In this document: in pieces, positions 53,912 to 62,848 of the stretch
How positions within the stretch are numbered: the stretch's first letter is position 1
How the letters are laid out: every line of letters begins with the position of its first letter
NCBI RefSeq assembly: GCF_010729895.1
Contig: NZ_AP022612.1
Span: forward strand, 4,030,001-4,094,000
DNA from: Mycolicibacterium confluentis
GTDB lineage: Bacteria > Actinomycetota > Actinomycetes > Mycobacteriales > Mycobacteriaceae
Direction: 5' to 3'
DNA: 64,000 bases
Notes under the pieces: model-generated
What the model was told of the DNA's origin: nothing
Seen by the model: the letters and a program-made list of their open reading frames with translations, nothing else
Database searches by the model: none
Position numbers and translations under genes: made by a program

Positions 53912-54619
53912 TCAGGCTTCGGTGAAGTTCCGGGTCACGGCCGGGTCAACCGGGATGCCCGGGCCCGTCGTGGTCGAGACCGTGATCTTCTTCAGGTACC
54001 GGCCCTTGGACGACGACGGCTTGGCGCGCAGGATCTCGTCGAGCGCCGCACCGTAGTTCTCGGCCAGCTTGTTCTCGTCGAAAGAGGCCTTGCCGATGAC
54101 GAAGTGCAGGTTGGCCTGCTTGTCGACGCGGAAGTTGATCTTGCCGCCCTTGATGTCGGTCACGGCCTTGGCCACGTCCGGGGTGACGGTTCCGGTCTTG
54201 GGGTTGGGCATCAGGCCACGCGGACCAAGCACCCGGGCGATCTTGCCGACCTTGGCCATCTGATCAGGCGTCGCGATCGCCGCGTCGAAGTCGACCCAGC
54301 CACCCTGGATCTTCTCGATCAGGTCGTCGCTGCCCACGACGTCGGCGCCGGCGGCCGCAGCGGCCTCGGCCTTGTCACCGACCGCGAACACCACTACGCG
54401 GGCGGTCTTGCCGGTGCCGTTGGGCAGGTTGACGGTGCCGCGCACCATCTGGTCCGCCTTGCGGGGGTCGACACCCAGCCGGATCGCGACCTCGACGGTG
54501 GCGTCCTGCTTCTGCGACGACGTCTCCTTGGCCAGCTTCGCGGCCTCGAGCGGGGTGTAGAGCTTGGTGCGGTCCACCTTCTCGGCGGCTTCGCGGTATG
54601 CCTTGCTGTTCTTGCTCAT
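53912..54619 (-). CDS. rplA: 50S ribosomal protein L1
   Basis: A 235-residue L1 of the E-site stalk. [20 protein letters not shown], the conserved RNA-binding region, and [15 protein letters not shown] are present. ATG 54619 is chosen for the family N-terminus [16 protein letters not shown]. It follows rplK by 88 bases and is closed by a strong hairpin. L1 is the usual translational repressor of this operon. Confidence 0.98.
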   Translation of the reverse strand: MSKNSKAYREAAEKVDRTKLYTPLEAAKLAKETSSQKQDATVEVAIRLGVDPRKADQMVRGTVNLPNGTGKTARVVVFAVGDKAEAAAAAGADVVGSDDLIEKIQGGWVDFDAAIATPDQMAKVGKIARVLGPRGLMPNPKTGTVTPDVAKAVTDIKGGKINFRVDKQANLHFVIGKASFDENKLAENYGAALDEILRAKPSSSKGRYLKKITVSTTTGPGIPVDPAVTRNFTEA

Positions 54620-54707
54620 TGGATTTCCAATCAGTTTCGTTGGAGTCGTGGTTTCCGGGCCGATGCCAGCCCTCCCACGGGGGTGCGGATCTGTCGATCC
54701 GCGTCGC

Positions 54708-55136
54708 TTACTCGACGGTGATGCCCATCGACCGGGCGGTGCCGGCGATGATCTTGGCGGCGGCGTCGATGTCGTTGGCGTTGAGATCTTCCTTCTTGGT
54801 CTCGGCGATCTCACGCACCTGATCCCAGCTGACCGAGGCGACCTTGGTCTTGTGGGGCTCACCGGAACCCTTCTGCACACCAGCGGCCTTGAGCAGCAGC
54901 TTGGCGGCGGGCGGGGTCTTCAGTGCGAACGTGAAGCTGCGATCCTCGTAGACGGTGATCTCCACGGGGATGACGTTTCCGCGCTGCGACTCGGTCGCGG
55001 CGTTGTACGCCTTGCAGAACTCCATGATGTTGACGCCGTGCTGGCCGAGCGCGGGACCAACCGGCGGGGCGGGGTTCGCCTGGCCGGCCTGGATCTGCAA
55101 CTTGATCAGCCCAGCGACCTTTTTCTTCGGGGCCAT
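54708..55136 (-). CDS. rplK: 50S ribosomal protein L11
   Basis: A 142-residue L11 of the GTPase-associated centre. [20 protein letters not shown], the thiostrepton-region Pro-rich segment, and the C-terminal rRNA-binding domain ([20 protein letters not shown]) are normal. It lies 65 bases downstream of nusG. Confidence 0.98.
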   Translation of the reverse strand: MAPKKKVAGLIKLQIQAGQANPAPPVGPALGQHGVNIMEFCKAYNAATESQRGNVIPVEITVYEDRSFTFALKTPPAAKLLLKAAGVQKGSGEPHKTKVASVSWDQVREIAETKKEDLNANDIDAAAKIIAGTARSMGITVE

Positions 55137-55201
55137 GGGTGTGGTGTTCCTTCTTTTTCCTCAGGGCTCAAATGAGCCCACTTACTAGCCGAGAAAGTCG
55201 G

Positions 55202-56020
<819 letters not shown>

Positions 56021-56036
56021 CTAGGTGAAATCTCGG

Positions 56037-56495
56037 TCAGCCGAACACCAGCAGGACCAGCTTGGCCAACCCAAGGTCGGTCAGGCCGATCAGCGTCACC
56101 ATGAACGCCAGGAACACCAGCACCACGGAGGTGTAGGTCACCATCTGCTTGCGGTTCGGCCAAATGACCTTGCGCAGTTCGGCGACGACCTGCGAGAGGT
56201 ACGTCCAAACGAACTTGAACGGTGCCAGGATGCCCCCGGAACCGTCCTTATCCTTCGCCTTCGCCTTGGCCTTGGACTTGGTCGCCTTCGCGGCCTTGTC
56301 GTCATCCTTGGCGTCATCGGCGTCGGCACCGGTCTCGCTGTCCTCGGCGGGAGCCTCAAGAACACGCCGTGACCGCTTGCCGGTGGGACGCGCAGGCGCC
56401 ACAACCGCACCGCGGCCGGCGTCGGTGCCGTCGCGGCGACCGTCGTCCTCCGTGCCGTCGCCCAAGGCGTCGGCACTGTCGCGCTCGTCGCTCAC
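56037..56495 (-). CDS. secE: Preprotein translocase subunit SecE
   Basis: A 152-residue SecE. The first about 90 residues are a charged extension with Lys/Ala repeats (KATKSKAKAKAKDKDGSGG); the conserved amphipathic region FVWTYLSQVVAELRKVIWP and a single membrane helix (VVLVFLAFMVTLIGLTDLGL) follow. It clamps SecY in the translocon. Start GTG 56495. Confidence 0.95.
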   Translation of the reverse strand: MSDERDSADALGDGTEDDGRRDGTDAGRGAVVAPARPTGKRSRRVLEAPAEDSETGADADDAKDDDKAAKATKSKAKAKAKDKDGSGGILAPFKFVWTYLSQVVAELRKVIWPNRKQMVTYTSVVLVFLAFMVTLIGLTDLGLAKLVLLVFG

Positions 56496-56584
56496 CGCAC
56501 GCTCCTTAGCTTCACCTGCTGCAGCCCGTCAGGCTGATTGGTCCGCATGTCTCCAGTGTCCACATTGCCAGTATTCAGTTGAGC

Positions 56585-56656
<72 letters not shown>

Positions 56657-56801
56657 CTGAGCCGAAGTCGACTCGTCGGTTACTGCTGAGGCCCACACAA
56701 CTCGCGCGCTCTCCGATCGGTCAGTTGCGAACCGCCGGACAGCGCGCTTGTTCTGGGAGAAACCCCGAGGTCCGAGTGTACAACGGGGCTACAGCCTGTT
56801 C

Positions 56802-57305
56802 CTAATCCGCCACCCGGGTCACCTGGCCGGTGACAACGTCGAACTTGACCTTGGCCGATCCGTCGCCCTGCTGCCCCATCATCGTGGTGAAGGCCTCCAG
56901 GACGACCTCTCCGGTCTCGTCGGTGAGCACATTGCGGGTCACCACGATGTCCGCACCGAACCGCTCATCGACCGAGTGCACGTGCATGACCGCGCTGAGC
57001 TTGTCGCCCACCTTGATCGGCCGGTGGTAGAGGAACTGCTGGTCAACCTGGACGATCTGCATGGTCTCCATGCCCAGGTCGATCGTGCGGAAGAAGTACT
57101 GCTGAACCAGCAGTGCGATGGTCGAAACGAAGGTCAGCGGGGCAAGCAGGGTGTCGTAGCCCAACTCGGCCGCGGCCTTCTCGTCGTGGAAGGACGGATC
57201 GTCGTTCTTGACCGCACGCGCGTACTCGCGCACCTTCTCGCGGCCCACCAGGAAATAGTCCGGGTATTCGAGGACCAGTCCGCGGATGTCTGTCTTGAGT
57301 GCCAT
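56802..57305 (-). CDS. hadC: (3R)-hydroxyacyl-ACP dehydratase subunit HadC
   Basis: A 167-residue non-catalytic partner of HadB in the FAS-II dehydratase that builds meromycolates. It has the MaoC-like hot-dog N-terminal layout (LEYPDYFLVGREKVREYARA, LLAPLTFVSTIALLVQQYFF, QIVQVDQQFLYHRPIKVGDK) and lacks the catalytic Asp/His found in HadB. ATG 57305 starts 14 bases after the hadB stop. Confidence 0.93.
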   Translation of the reverse strand: MALKTDIRGLVLEYPDYFLVGREKVREYARAVKNDDPSFHDEKAAAELGYDTLLAPLTFVSTIALLVQQYFFRTIDLGMETMQIVQVDQQFLYHRPIKVGDKLSAVMHVHSVDERFGADIVVTRNVLTDETGEVVLEAFTTMMGQQGDGSAKVKFDVVTGQVTRVAD

Positions 57306-57319
57306 AAGCCCGACCTCGC

Positions 57320-57748
57320 CTACGCCAGCTTGGCGGTGGCGATGGCGCGGCCGAAGATCTTCTTGCCGCCGGTCGTCGCGTTGATGGCGATGGTGACCGA
57401 CTTCGAATCCTCGTCGACCGACTTGACCCGGCCGTTGAAGACGATCTCGGCGCCCTTGCCGTCGTTCGGCACGGGGACCACCGCGGTGAAGCGGACGTTG
57501 TACTCGGTGACCGCGCCCGGGTCGCCGACCCACGTCGTCACGTATCCACCGCCGAGACCCATGGTCAGCATGCCGTGGGCGATCGCGGTGTCCAAACCGA
57601 CCAACTGGGCGATCTCGTCGTCCCAGTGGATGGGGTTGAGGTCACCGGACACACCCGCGTAGTTGACGAGATCCTGCCGGGTCAGCGGAATTACCTTCTC
57701 AGGCAACTCGTCGCCCACCTTGACCGAACTGAACTCACGCAGAGCCAT
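57320..57748 (-). CDS. hadB: (3R)-hydroxyacyl-ACP dehydratase subunit HadB
   Basis: A 142-residue R-specific hydratase-2-type subunit. The catalytic pair is in VSGDLNPIHWDDEIA (Asp about 36, His about 41), with AHGMLTMGLGGGYVT following. It pairs with HadA or HadC. It overlaps the 3' end of hadA by 14 bases, showing tight coupling. Confidence 0.95.
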   Translation of the reverse strand: MALREFSSVKVGDELPEKVIPLTRQDLVNYAGVSGDLNPIHWDDEIAQLVGLDTAIAHGMLTMGLGGGYVTTWVGDPGAVTEYNVRFTAVVPVPNDGKGAEIVFNGRVKSVDEDSKSVTIAINATTGGKKIFGRAIATAKLA

Positions 57749-58214
57749 CGCTGAAACCACTCTCTCCGTCTTCTTCGCTACGCCCCGCAAGCGTGGTGTA
57801 GGACTCCTGAACTAACTCGCCATCCTGGTTGGTGATGATGTTCTTCGTGACGATGATGTCGGTGCCATGCGCTTTGCGTACGGCATGCACGTAAACGTCG
57901 CAGAACAACTTGTCGCCCACCTGGATGGGCTTGAGGAATTTCAGCTCCTGATCGACCTGGACGATCTTGGCGTCCTTGATGCCGATGGAGGCGTCGTCGA
58001 AGAAGGCGATCTGCGCCTTGTAGCCGAAGATGCTGATGAACGTCAGGGGCGCCGGCAGTCCGGTGTAGCCCATTTCGACGGCCGCATCGTCGTCGAAGAA
58101 GAACGGGTCGTCGTGCTTGACCGCGACCGCGTGCTCACGGACCTTCTCGCGCTCGACCTCGTAGTGGTCGGGATAGCGGAAATGCATCCCGACGATCTTC
58201 TCGGACAGAGCCAC
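57735..58214 (-). CDS. hadA: (3R)-hydroxyacyl-ACP dehydratase subunit HadA
   Basis: A 159-residue subunit that binds the acyl chain; a known target of thiacetazone and isoxyl. YPDHYEVEREKVREHAVAVK, PAPLTFISIFGYKAQIAFFD and KIVQVDQELKFLKPIQVGDK match the family. The Cys at about 61 that takes part in prodrug adduct formation in M. tuberculosis is not present at the same place (GLPAPLTF here), but this needs an alignment. GTG 58214 has no clear ribosome site; a -10 lies 7 bases upstream. Confidence 0.94.
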   Translation of the reverse strand: MALSEKIVGMHFRYPDHYEVEREKVREHAVAVKHDDPFFFDDDAAVEMGYTGLPAPLTFISIFGYKAQIAFFDDASIGIKDAKIVQVDQELKFLKPIQVGDKLFCDVYVHAVRKAHGTDIIVTKNIITNQDGELVQESYTTLAGRSEEDGESGFSDGSA

Positions 58215-58221
58215 AGGCCAG

Positions 58222-58250
58222 AACCTACCTAGTCAACCTCGGCAGACCAA
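58222..58250 (-). promoter_or_regulatory. hadABC promoter, probably leaderless
   Basis: On the minus strand TTGGTC (58245-58250), a 17-base spacer and TAGGTT (58222-58227), ending 7 bases before the hadA GTG. Confidence 0.45.
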
Positions 58251-58282
58251 CGTCTGCGCAACACGGGCGTCGCGAGAGCGGG

Positions 58283-58450
58283 TCAGCGCGATTCGCGGTG
58301 CGCCTGGTGCTTGCCGCAGTTCGGGCAGAACTTCTTCAGTTCCAACCGGTCAGGGTCGTTACGGCGGTTCTTCTTGGTGATGTAGTTGCGGTGCTTGCAC
58401 ACCTCGCAGGCCAAAGTGATCTTGGGCCGGACATCGGTACTGGAGGCCAC
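58283..58450 (-). CDS. rpmG: 50S ribosomal protein L33 (zinc-type)
   Basis: A 55-residue L33 with two Cys pairs ([16 protein letters not shown] and [13 protein letters not shown]), hence the zinc-containing form; no zinc-free copy is in the window. Start GTG 58450 with AAGGACG about 8 bases upstream. It is just upstream of hadABC and downstream of two tRNA genes, matching the rpmG2 place in M. tuberculosis. Confidence 0.95.
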   Translation of the reverse strand: MASSTDVRPKITLACEVCKHRNYITKKNRRNDPDRLELKKFCPNCGKHQAHRESR

Positions 58451-58493
58451 GTCAGTCGTCCTTCTTCTTCGCGTTCTGCGCGCTTATGTCTTG

Positions 58494-58567
58494 TAGCGGT
58501 GGGGGGACTCGATCCCCCGACCTCACGATTATGAGTCGTGCGCTCTAACCAGCTGAGCTACACCGCC
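58494..58567 (-). tRNA. metT: tRNA-Met (anticodon CAT)
   Basis: A 74-base cloverleaf on the minus strand with acceptor GGCGGTG/CACCGCT (first pair G-U), anticodon loop CTCATAA (CAT) and a T arm containing GATCGAGTCC. The G-U at pair 1 and the sequence context fit an elongator Met tRNA rather than the initiator. Confidence 0.93.
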
Positions 58568-58606
58568 CCGGATCGACGCGGCCGGTGCCCCGCCCGGCGT
58601 CCACCG

Positions 58607-58679
58607 AGCCCCCTAACGGAATCGAACCGTTGACCTTTTCCTTACCATGGAAACGCTCTGCCGACTGAGCTAAGGGGGC
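58607..58679 (-). tRNA. thrT: tRNA-Thr (anticodon GGT)
   Basis: A 73-base cloverleaf on the minus strand with acceptor GCCCCCT/AGGGGGC, anticodon loop ATGGTAA (GGT) and T arm GGTTCGATTCC. It lies 39 bases upstream of tRNA-Met. Confidence 0.94.
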
Positions 58680-58782
58680 GGTACCTACTTCAGACCCACG
58701 CCTCTCGGGTGGGCCTTAAAGAGGGTACAGTCTGCGGCTTTTCAACACCAAACCGCAGGTCAAACGCGCCTTTTTCGCCACT

Positions 58783-60030
58783 TCAGGCCAGCAGCCAGTC
58801 ATTCGGGCTGAAAAGTTCGCAGTGCACACGGTGCCCCGCGACCCCGGAATCGGTCAGTTGGGTGCGCACGTTCGACACGAACGCGTTGCCGCCGCAGAGG
58901 TAGATCTCGGCACCGTCGGGCACTCCCCGGGTCACGTCGGCCAGGTTCAGCAGGCCCGCGTGGACGCCGGGGCGCCCGCCGGTCAGGCCGTCCTCGTACC
59001 AGACGTCGAGGGTCGCCCCCGGCAGTTGCGCGACCAGTTCACTCTGGCGCTCCCGCAACGCGTGCTGCCCGTCGCCGCGGTCGGCGTGCAGGACGGTCAC
59101 CGCGGTGTCCGAACCCTGCGCGACGAGCGCTTCGAGGATGCCGATCATCGGCGTGATGCCGATGCCCGCCGAGATCAGGACCAGCGGGGCGTCGACGGAT
59201 CCCGGCACGGGCAGATCGCCGAAGGGCACCGTGACGTCGACCAGGTCGCCGACGCACACGTTGTCGCGGATCCAGGTGGACACCTCGCCGGCGGGCGCAT
59301 CGCCGACGGCGTCGACGGGTCGGACCGCGAACGTCAGGTCGCCCTGCGCCGGCGCGTTGATCAGGCTGTACTGCCGCAGTTGGCGCGCGCCGTCAGCCAT
59401 CGTCACGCCGACCGAGACGTACTGGCCGGGCGCGAACGCGTCGATGCCGCCAGACAGGGGACGGACCGTGATGAGCACCGCGCCCGAGGGGTCGGCGACC
59501 CGCGCCACCACACGGGCGCGCCGGTAGACGTCGCCGTCGGCCACACCAGCCTGCGCGTAGAGGCCACTCTCGAGTGCGATCAGGGTGTCGGCCATCAGCC
59601 AGTACACCCGGTCCCACGCGGCGGCCACCTCGGCCGTCACGGTCTCCTCGCCCAGGACCGCCACGATGGCCGCGAACAGGTTGTCGTGCACCACCGGGTA
59701 CTGCTCGGCGGTCACCCCCAGCGACGCATGCTTGTGTCCGATCCGCGACAGCAGTTCGGCGGGGTGAGGCAGGTCGGGATCCACCAGGTGGGTCGCGAAC
59801 GTCGCGATCGAAGCCGCCAGAGCCCGCTGCTGGGCGCCCTGAGCCTGGTTGCCCCGGTTGAACAGATTCCGAAGCAGCTCAGGGTGATTGGAGAACAGGC
59901 GCCGATAGAACTCACTCGTGATCTCGTCGATGTGCGCGCCGATGAGCGGCAGGGTCGCCTTGACGATTTCGGCGTGGTGGGGTTCGAGTTCGTCGCGGAC
60001 TGCGGCCGATTCCCCGGCGGTGACGGTCAT
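58783..60030 (-). CDS. hmp: Flavohemoglobin, nitric oxide dioxygenase
   Basis: A 415-residue flavohemoglobin that turns NO and O2 into nitrate at the expense of NAD(P)H. The globin part has Tyr B10 in FYRRLF (about 41) and proximal His in IGHKHASLG (about 96); the FAD domain has RQYSL (about 220) and the NAD domain GIGITPMIGILEAL and YLCGGNAFVSNVRTQL. These features are those of type-I (E. coli Hmp-like) enzymes. It is coupled (ATGA) to the NsrR-like regulator. Confidence 0.94.
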   Translation of the reverse strand: MTVTAGESAAVRDELEPHHAEIVKATLPLIGAHIDEITSEFYRRLFSNHPELLRNLFNRGNQAQGAQQRALAASIATFATHLVDPDLPHPAELLSRIGHKHASLGVTAEQYPVVHDNLFAAIVAVLGEETVTAEVAAAWDRVYWLMADTLIALESGLYAQAGVADGDVYRRARVVARVADPSGAVLITVRPLSGGIDAFAPGQYVSVGVTMADGARQLRQYSLINAPAQGDLTFAVRPVDAVGDAPAGEVSTWIRDNVCVGDLVDVTVPFGDLPVPGSVDAPLVLISAGIGITPMIGILEALVAQGSDTAVTVLHADRGDGQHALRERQSELVAQLPGATLDVWYEDGLTGGRPGVHAGLLNLADVTRGVPDGAEIYLCGGNAFVSNVRTQLTDSGVAGHRVHCELFSPNDWLLA

Positions 60031-60476
60031 GGGTGGTGCCTCTCTGTGGACAGTTGCAGAACAACCGGCAGGCGGGAGCCGCCGGCGAGATCGGTGACGG
60101 TGTAGCGGTCCAGTTCGCGGTAGAAGGCCTCCTTGGCCTCAGCCAGCGCGCGGCGCAGGCGGCAGCCCGCGACCAGCGGGCAGGGCCGCTCGCCCGCGCA
60201 GTCGATGACTTCGCGGTCGCCCTCGAGGTGGCGCACGAGCCAGCCGATGGAGGCGGTGCGGCCCGCCTCGGTCAGCTCCAGCCCCCCGACGCGACCGCGC
60301 CGCGCGTTCACCATGCCCAACTCGGAAAGGCGCGAGACCGCCTTGGCGATGTGGTGCTCGGACGCGCCGGCACCCCCCGCGATCGTGCGGGTGGTGACGC
60401 GTCGGCCGTCGGCCTCACCCGCGGCCAGGAGCATCATCGCCCGCAGGCCGAGATCGGTGAACCGGGTCAACTGCAT
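60027..60476 (-). CDS. nsrR: Rrf2-family NO-sensing repressor (NsrR-like)
   Basis: A 149-residue Rrf2 regulator. The winged helix is at residues 1-65 (MQLTRFTDLGLRAMMLLAAG, GASEHHIAKAVSRLSELGMV) and the Cys cluster DCAGERPCPLVAGCRL follows at about 92-105 (C-x5-C-x5-C). Asp8, the fourth ligand of the [4Fe-4S] cluster in NsrR of Streptomyces, is present. Its gene precedes and overlaps hmp, so it should be the NO-responsive repressor of hmp and of itself. A palindrome sits in its promoter. Confidence 0.9.
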   Translation of the reverse strand: MQLTRFTDLGLRAMMLLAAGEADGRRVTTRTIAGGAGASEHHIAKAVSRLSELGMVNARRGRVGGLELTEAGRTASIGWLVRHLEGDREVIDCAGERPCPLVAGCRLRRALAEAKEAFYRELDRYTVTDLAGGSRLPVVLQLSTERHHP

Positions 60477-60482
60477 GGGGTG

Positions 60483-60510
60483 AACCTATAAATTCCGCAT
60501 CGTGGATGCG
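60483..60510 (-). promoter_or_regulatory. nsrR-hmp promoter with palindromic operator
   Basis: CGCATC-GTG-GATGCG (60496-60510) is a perfect inverted repeat. On the minus strand TAGGTT (60483-60488) lies 6 bases before the regulator ATG, suggesting a leaderless message, and the palindrome sits in the -35/-10 spacer. No good -35 is seen, as at many regulated promoters. Confidence 0.5.
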
Positions 60511-60575
60511 ACTTTTTCGGCTGTGGAGTCAAACACCCCATGAAGTGCGGTTTTTTGACCTGCAATGATGACCCC

Positions 60576-61292
60576 ATGGCTAATGACGACCGCCTCTACT
60601 TTCGGCAACTGCTCTCCGGCCGCGACTTCGCGGCGGGTGACCCGATCGCGACCCAGATGCGCAACTTCTCGTACCTGATCGGCGACCGCGAGACCGGGGA
60701 CTGCGTCGTGGTCGACCCCGCCTACGCCGCGGGCGACCTCCGCGACATCGCACAGGCCGACGGCATGCAGTTGTCCGGCGTGCTGGTGACCCACCACCAC
60801 CCCGACCATGTCGGCGGAACCATGATGGGTTTCACCCTCAAGGGCCTGGCCGAGCTCATGGAATTGCAGAGCGTGCCCATCCACGTCAACACCCATGAGG
60901 CGGAATGGGTTTCGCGGATCACCGAGATCCCACTCTCCGATCTGACCGCCCACGAGCACGGTGACAGGGTCAGCGTCGGCGCCATCGAGATCGAACTCCT
61001 GCACACCCCCGGCCACACCCCGGGCAGCCAGTGCTTCCTGCTCGACGGCCGTCTCGTGGCCGGCGACACGCTGTTCCTCGACGGCTGCGGGCGCACCGAC
61101 TTCCCCGGCGGCAACGTCGACGAGATGTTCCGCAGCCTGCAGCAGTTGGCCGGCCTGCCCGGCGACCCGACAGTGTTCCCCGGGCACTGGTACTCGGCCG
61201 AGCCGAGCGCACCCCTGGAGGAGGTCAAGCGCAGCAATTACGTCTACCGCGCGTCGAACCTCGACCAGTGGCGCATGCTCATGGGCGGCTGA
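60576..61292 (+). CDS. Metallo-beta-lactamase-fold hydrolase (glyoxalase II-like)
   Basis: A 238-residue MBL-fold enzyme. The metal-binding motif THHHPDHVGG (about residue 70) is followed by LLHTPGHTPGSQCFLL, VAGDTLFLDGCGRTDFPGG and FPGHWYSAEPSA, giving the full set of ligands for a two-metal site. The long gap between the motif and the second His and the name used for Rv0634c suggest glyoxalase II, but persulfide dioxygenases and thiol hydrolases look alike. ATG 60576 (MANDDRLYFRQLL) is preferred over the ATG 12 codons upstream. Confidence 0.87.
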   Translation: MANDDRLYFRQLLSGRDFAAGDPIATQMRNFSYLIGDRETGDCVVVDPAYAAGDLRDIAQADGMQLSGVLVTHHHPDHVGGTMMGFTLKGLAELMELQSVPIHVNTHEAEWVSRITEIPLSDLTAHEHGDRVSVGAIEIELLHTPGHTPGSQCFLLDGRLVAGDTLFLDGCGRTDFPGGNVDEMFRSLQQLAGLPGDPTVFPGHWYSAEPSAPLEEVKRSNYVYRASNLDQWRMLMGG

Positions 61293-61352
61293 CCGGCAAC
61301 AGGTAGCCGACTACGCGCGATTTCGACACCCGCCCCGACGACTGTGGGCGCC

Positions 61353-62065
61353 ATGGTCCACATCGCGATGTGCTTCGACGACGCGGCCCGCGACGCAGGC
61401 GGCAACGTCGCCGCGCTGGTCCGTCTGCTCGACATCGATCACCAGCTGGTCTGGCACGGGCCGGCGCACGCCGCGGCGCGCGGCCCCCGGTTCCGGTGCA
61501 TTTCCTGGGGCTCTGGGACGGACTCGAATCCCCTGCCGGACAGCAGGATTCCCCGTTCACCGGCCTGGACAACGTCCTCTGCGGCCGGCATGCCGTGGCC
61601 ATCGACGAACGCCGGGCTGGCATCGAGGTTCGCTCACCCCGCATCGACGAGGTGTGGTTCCGCGGAACCCACGCCGACGTGGTGGGCGCCCGCGGGGCGG
61701 ATTCGGAGTGCAACCGCGCCGCGCGGGAGTGGGTGCTGGCCGGCGCGTGGGCCGTCGGCCTCGCCCATCGCAGTGACGCCGCACCGCCGGTCCTGACACC
61801 GTGCGATACGAGGGCCTCCGATCGTCGAACCCCTGCGATGAGTCTGCTCGCGGGGGTGCGGCTGTCCATGCGCCGCCGGACGATCCCGGACGGCGCGCAG
61901 GTGCACCGCAGCGTCGAGACCCATCTGCGGGCCGACGACCGGTACTGGCGGCGCCTGCCGCACTGGGTCACCTGGGCCGACCCCGAATCACCGGCGCAGC
62001 CTGTGCCGGACGTCGGGACCACCCTCGGAACCACTGCCACAGTGGAGGCGGCCAGGGCCTCTTGA
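61353..62065 (+). pseudogene. DUF2235-type (Tle1-like) hydrolase gene broken by an out-of-frame internal deletion
   Basis: The first frame, from ATG 61353, reads MVHIAMCFDDAARDAGGNVA and then LLDIDHQLVWHGPAHAAARG, like the start of DUF2235 domains (CFDGT-GND-N-L). From about 61490 the similarity continues in the frame shifted by -1: VHFLGLWDGLES, GRHAVAIDERRAGIEV, VWFRGTHADVVGA and CNRAAREWVLAGAWAVGLAH, as in the C-terminal half of DUF2235. The middle part with the expected GFSRGA nucleophile is missing. One deletion whose size is not a multiple of three explains both the shift and the missing middle. The start and stop are therefore notional. Confidence 0.55.
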
Positions 62066-62091
62066 CGTTTCGTAACAATGTTACGTAACGT
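62062..62091 (+). promoter_or_regulatory. echA3-tetR promoter with overlapping palindromes
   Basis: TTGACG (62062-62067), an 18-base spacer and TAACGT (62086-62091). Within the spacer lie GTAACA-A-TGTTAC (62072-62084) and GTTACGTAAC (62080-62089), which share bases. This is the expected place for a repressor operator; the likely repressor is the TetR gene of the same operon. Confidence 0.55.
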
Positions 62092-62140
62092 CGGTCCCAC
62101 CGCTCCGCACAAGCGCGCGGGGCCGATTCGAGGAGCATTG

Positions 62141-62839
62141 ATGAGCGGTCCGGTCACCTATCGCCACGACGATTCCATTGCGGTCATCACCCTCGACGAC
62201 GGCAAGGTCAACGCACTGGGACTCACGATGCAGGCCGCGATCAACGATGCCCTGGACAACGCCGAGCGCGACGACGTCGGCGCCGTCGTGATCGCGGGCA
62301 ACGACAAGGTGCTCAGCGGCGGGTTCGACCTGAAGGTCTTCCAGTCCGGAGACGCCGAGGCCGCAGTCGCGATGCTCAAGGGCGGGTTCGAACTCTCGCA
62401 CCGCCTGCTGTCCTTCCCCACGCCCGTCGTGATGGCCTGCACCGGGCACGCGATCGCCATGGGCGCGTTCTTGTTGAGCAGCGGCGATCACCGGATCGCC
62501 GCCCCGGGCTACAACATCCAGGCCAACGAGGTCGCCATCGGCATGGTGCTGCCGTATGCCGCACTCGAGATCATGAAGCTGCGGCTGACACCCTCGGCGT
62601 ACCAGCAGTCCGCAGGCCTGGCCAAGGTGTTCTTCGGCGAGTCGGCCCAGGCGGCGGGGTACATCGACGAGATCGTCCTCGCCGAAACCGTTCTGGAGCG
62701 CGCCGAGACCGTTGCGCGGGAGTTCGCCAACCTGAACCAGCGGGCCCACCACGCCTGCAAGATGCGCGCCCGCGAAGCGGCACTGGCCGGCATCCGCGCC
62801 GGAATCGAGAATATGGCGGCCGAACTCGGGCTGGCCTGA
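62141..62839 (+). CDS. echA3: Enoyl-CoA hydratase/isomerase (crotonase) family protein
   Basis: A 232-residue, rather short crotonase. First oxyanion segment LSGGFDLKVFQSGDAEA (about 60-75) and second ACTGHAIAMGAFLLSSGDHR (about 100-118) are present; the usual catalytic Glu positions were not verified. ATG 62141 is chosen by family length; GGAGCA precedes it. It is first of two genes with the TetR repressor 9 bases downstream and corresponds to Rv0632c. Confidence 0.87.
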   Translation: MSGPVTYRHDDSIAVITLDDGKVNALGLTMQAAINDALDNAERDDVGAVVIAGNDKVLSGGFDLKVFQSGDAEAAVAMLKGGFELSHRLLSFPTPVVMACTGHAIAMGAFLLSSGDHRIAAPGYNIQANEVAIGMVLPYAALEIMKLRLTPSAYQQSAGLAKVFFGESAQAAGYIDEIVLAETVLERAETVAREFANLNQRAHHACKMRAREAALAGIRAGIENMAAELGLA

Positions 62840-62848
62840 TCCGCGACC

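Noticed and set aside
58691..58758. Short inverted repeats downstream of hmp (CCCAC/GTGGG and CTGCGG/CCGCAG)
   Set aside because: Stems of only 5-6 bases; too weak to call a terminator.
60496..60510. Reading the regulator as IscR rather than NsrR
   Set aside because: No isc/suf genes are near, it is coupled to hmp, and Asp8 plus the Cys spacing fit NsrR better.
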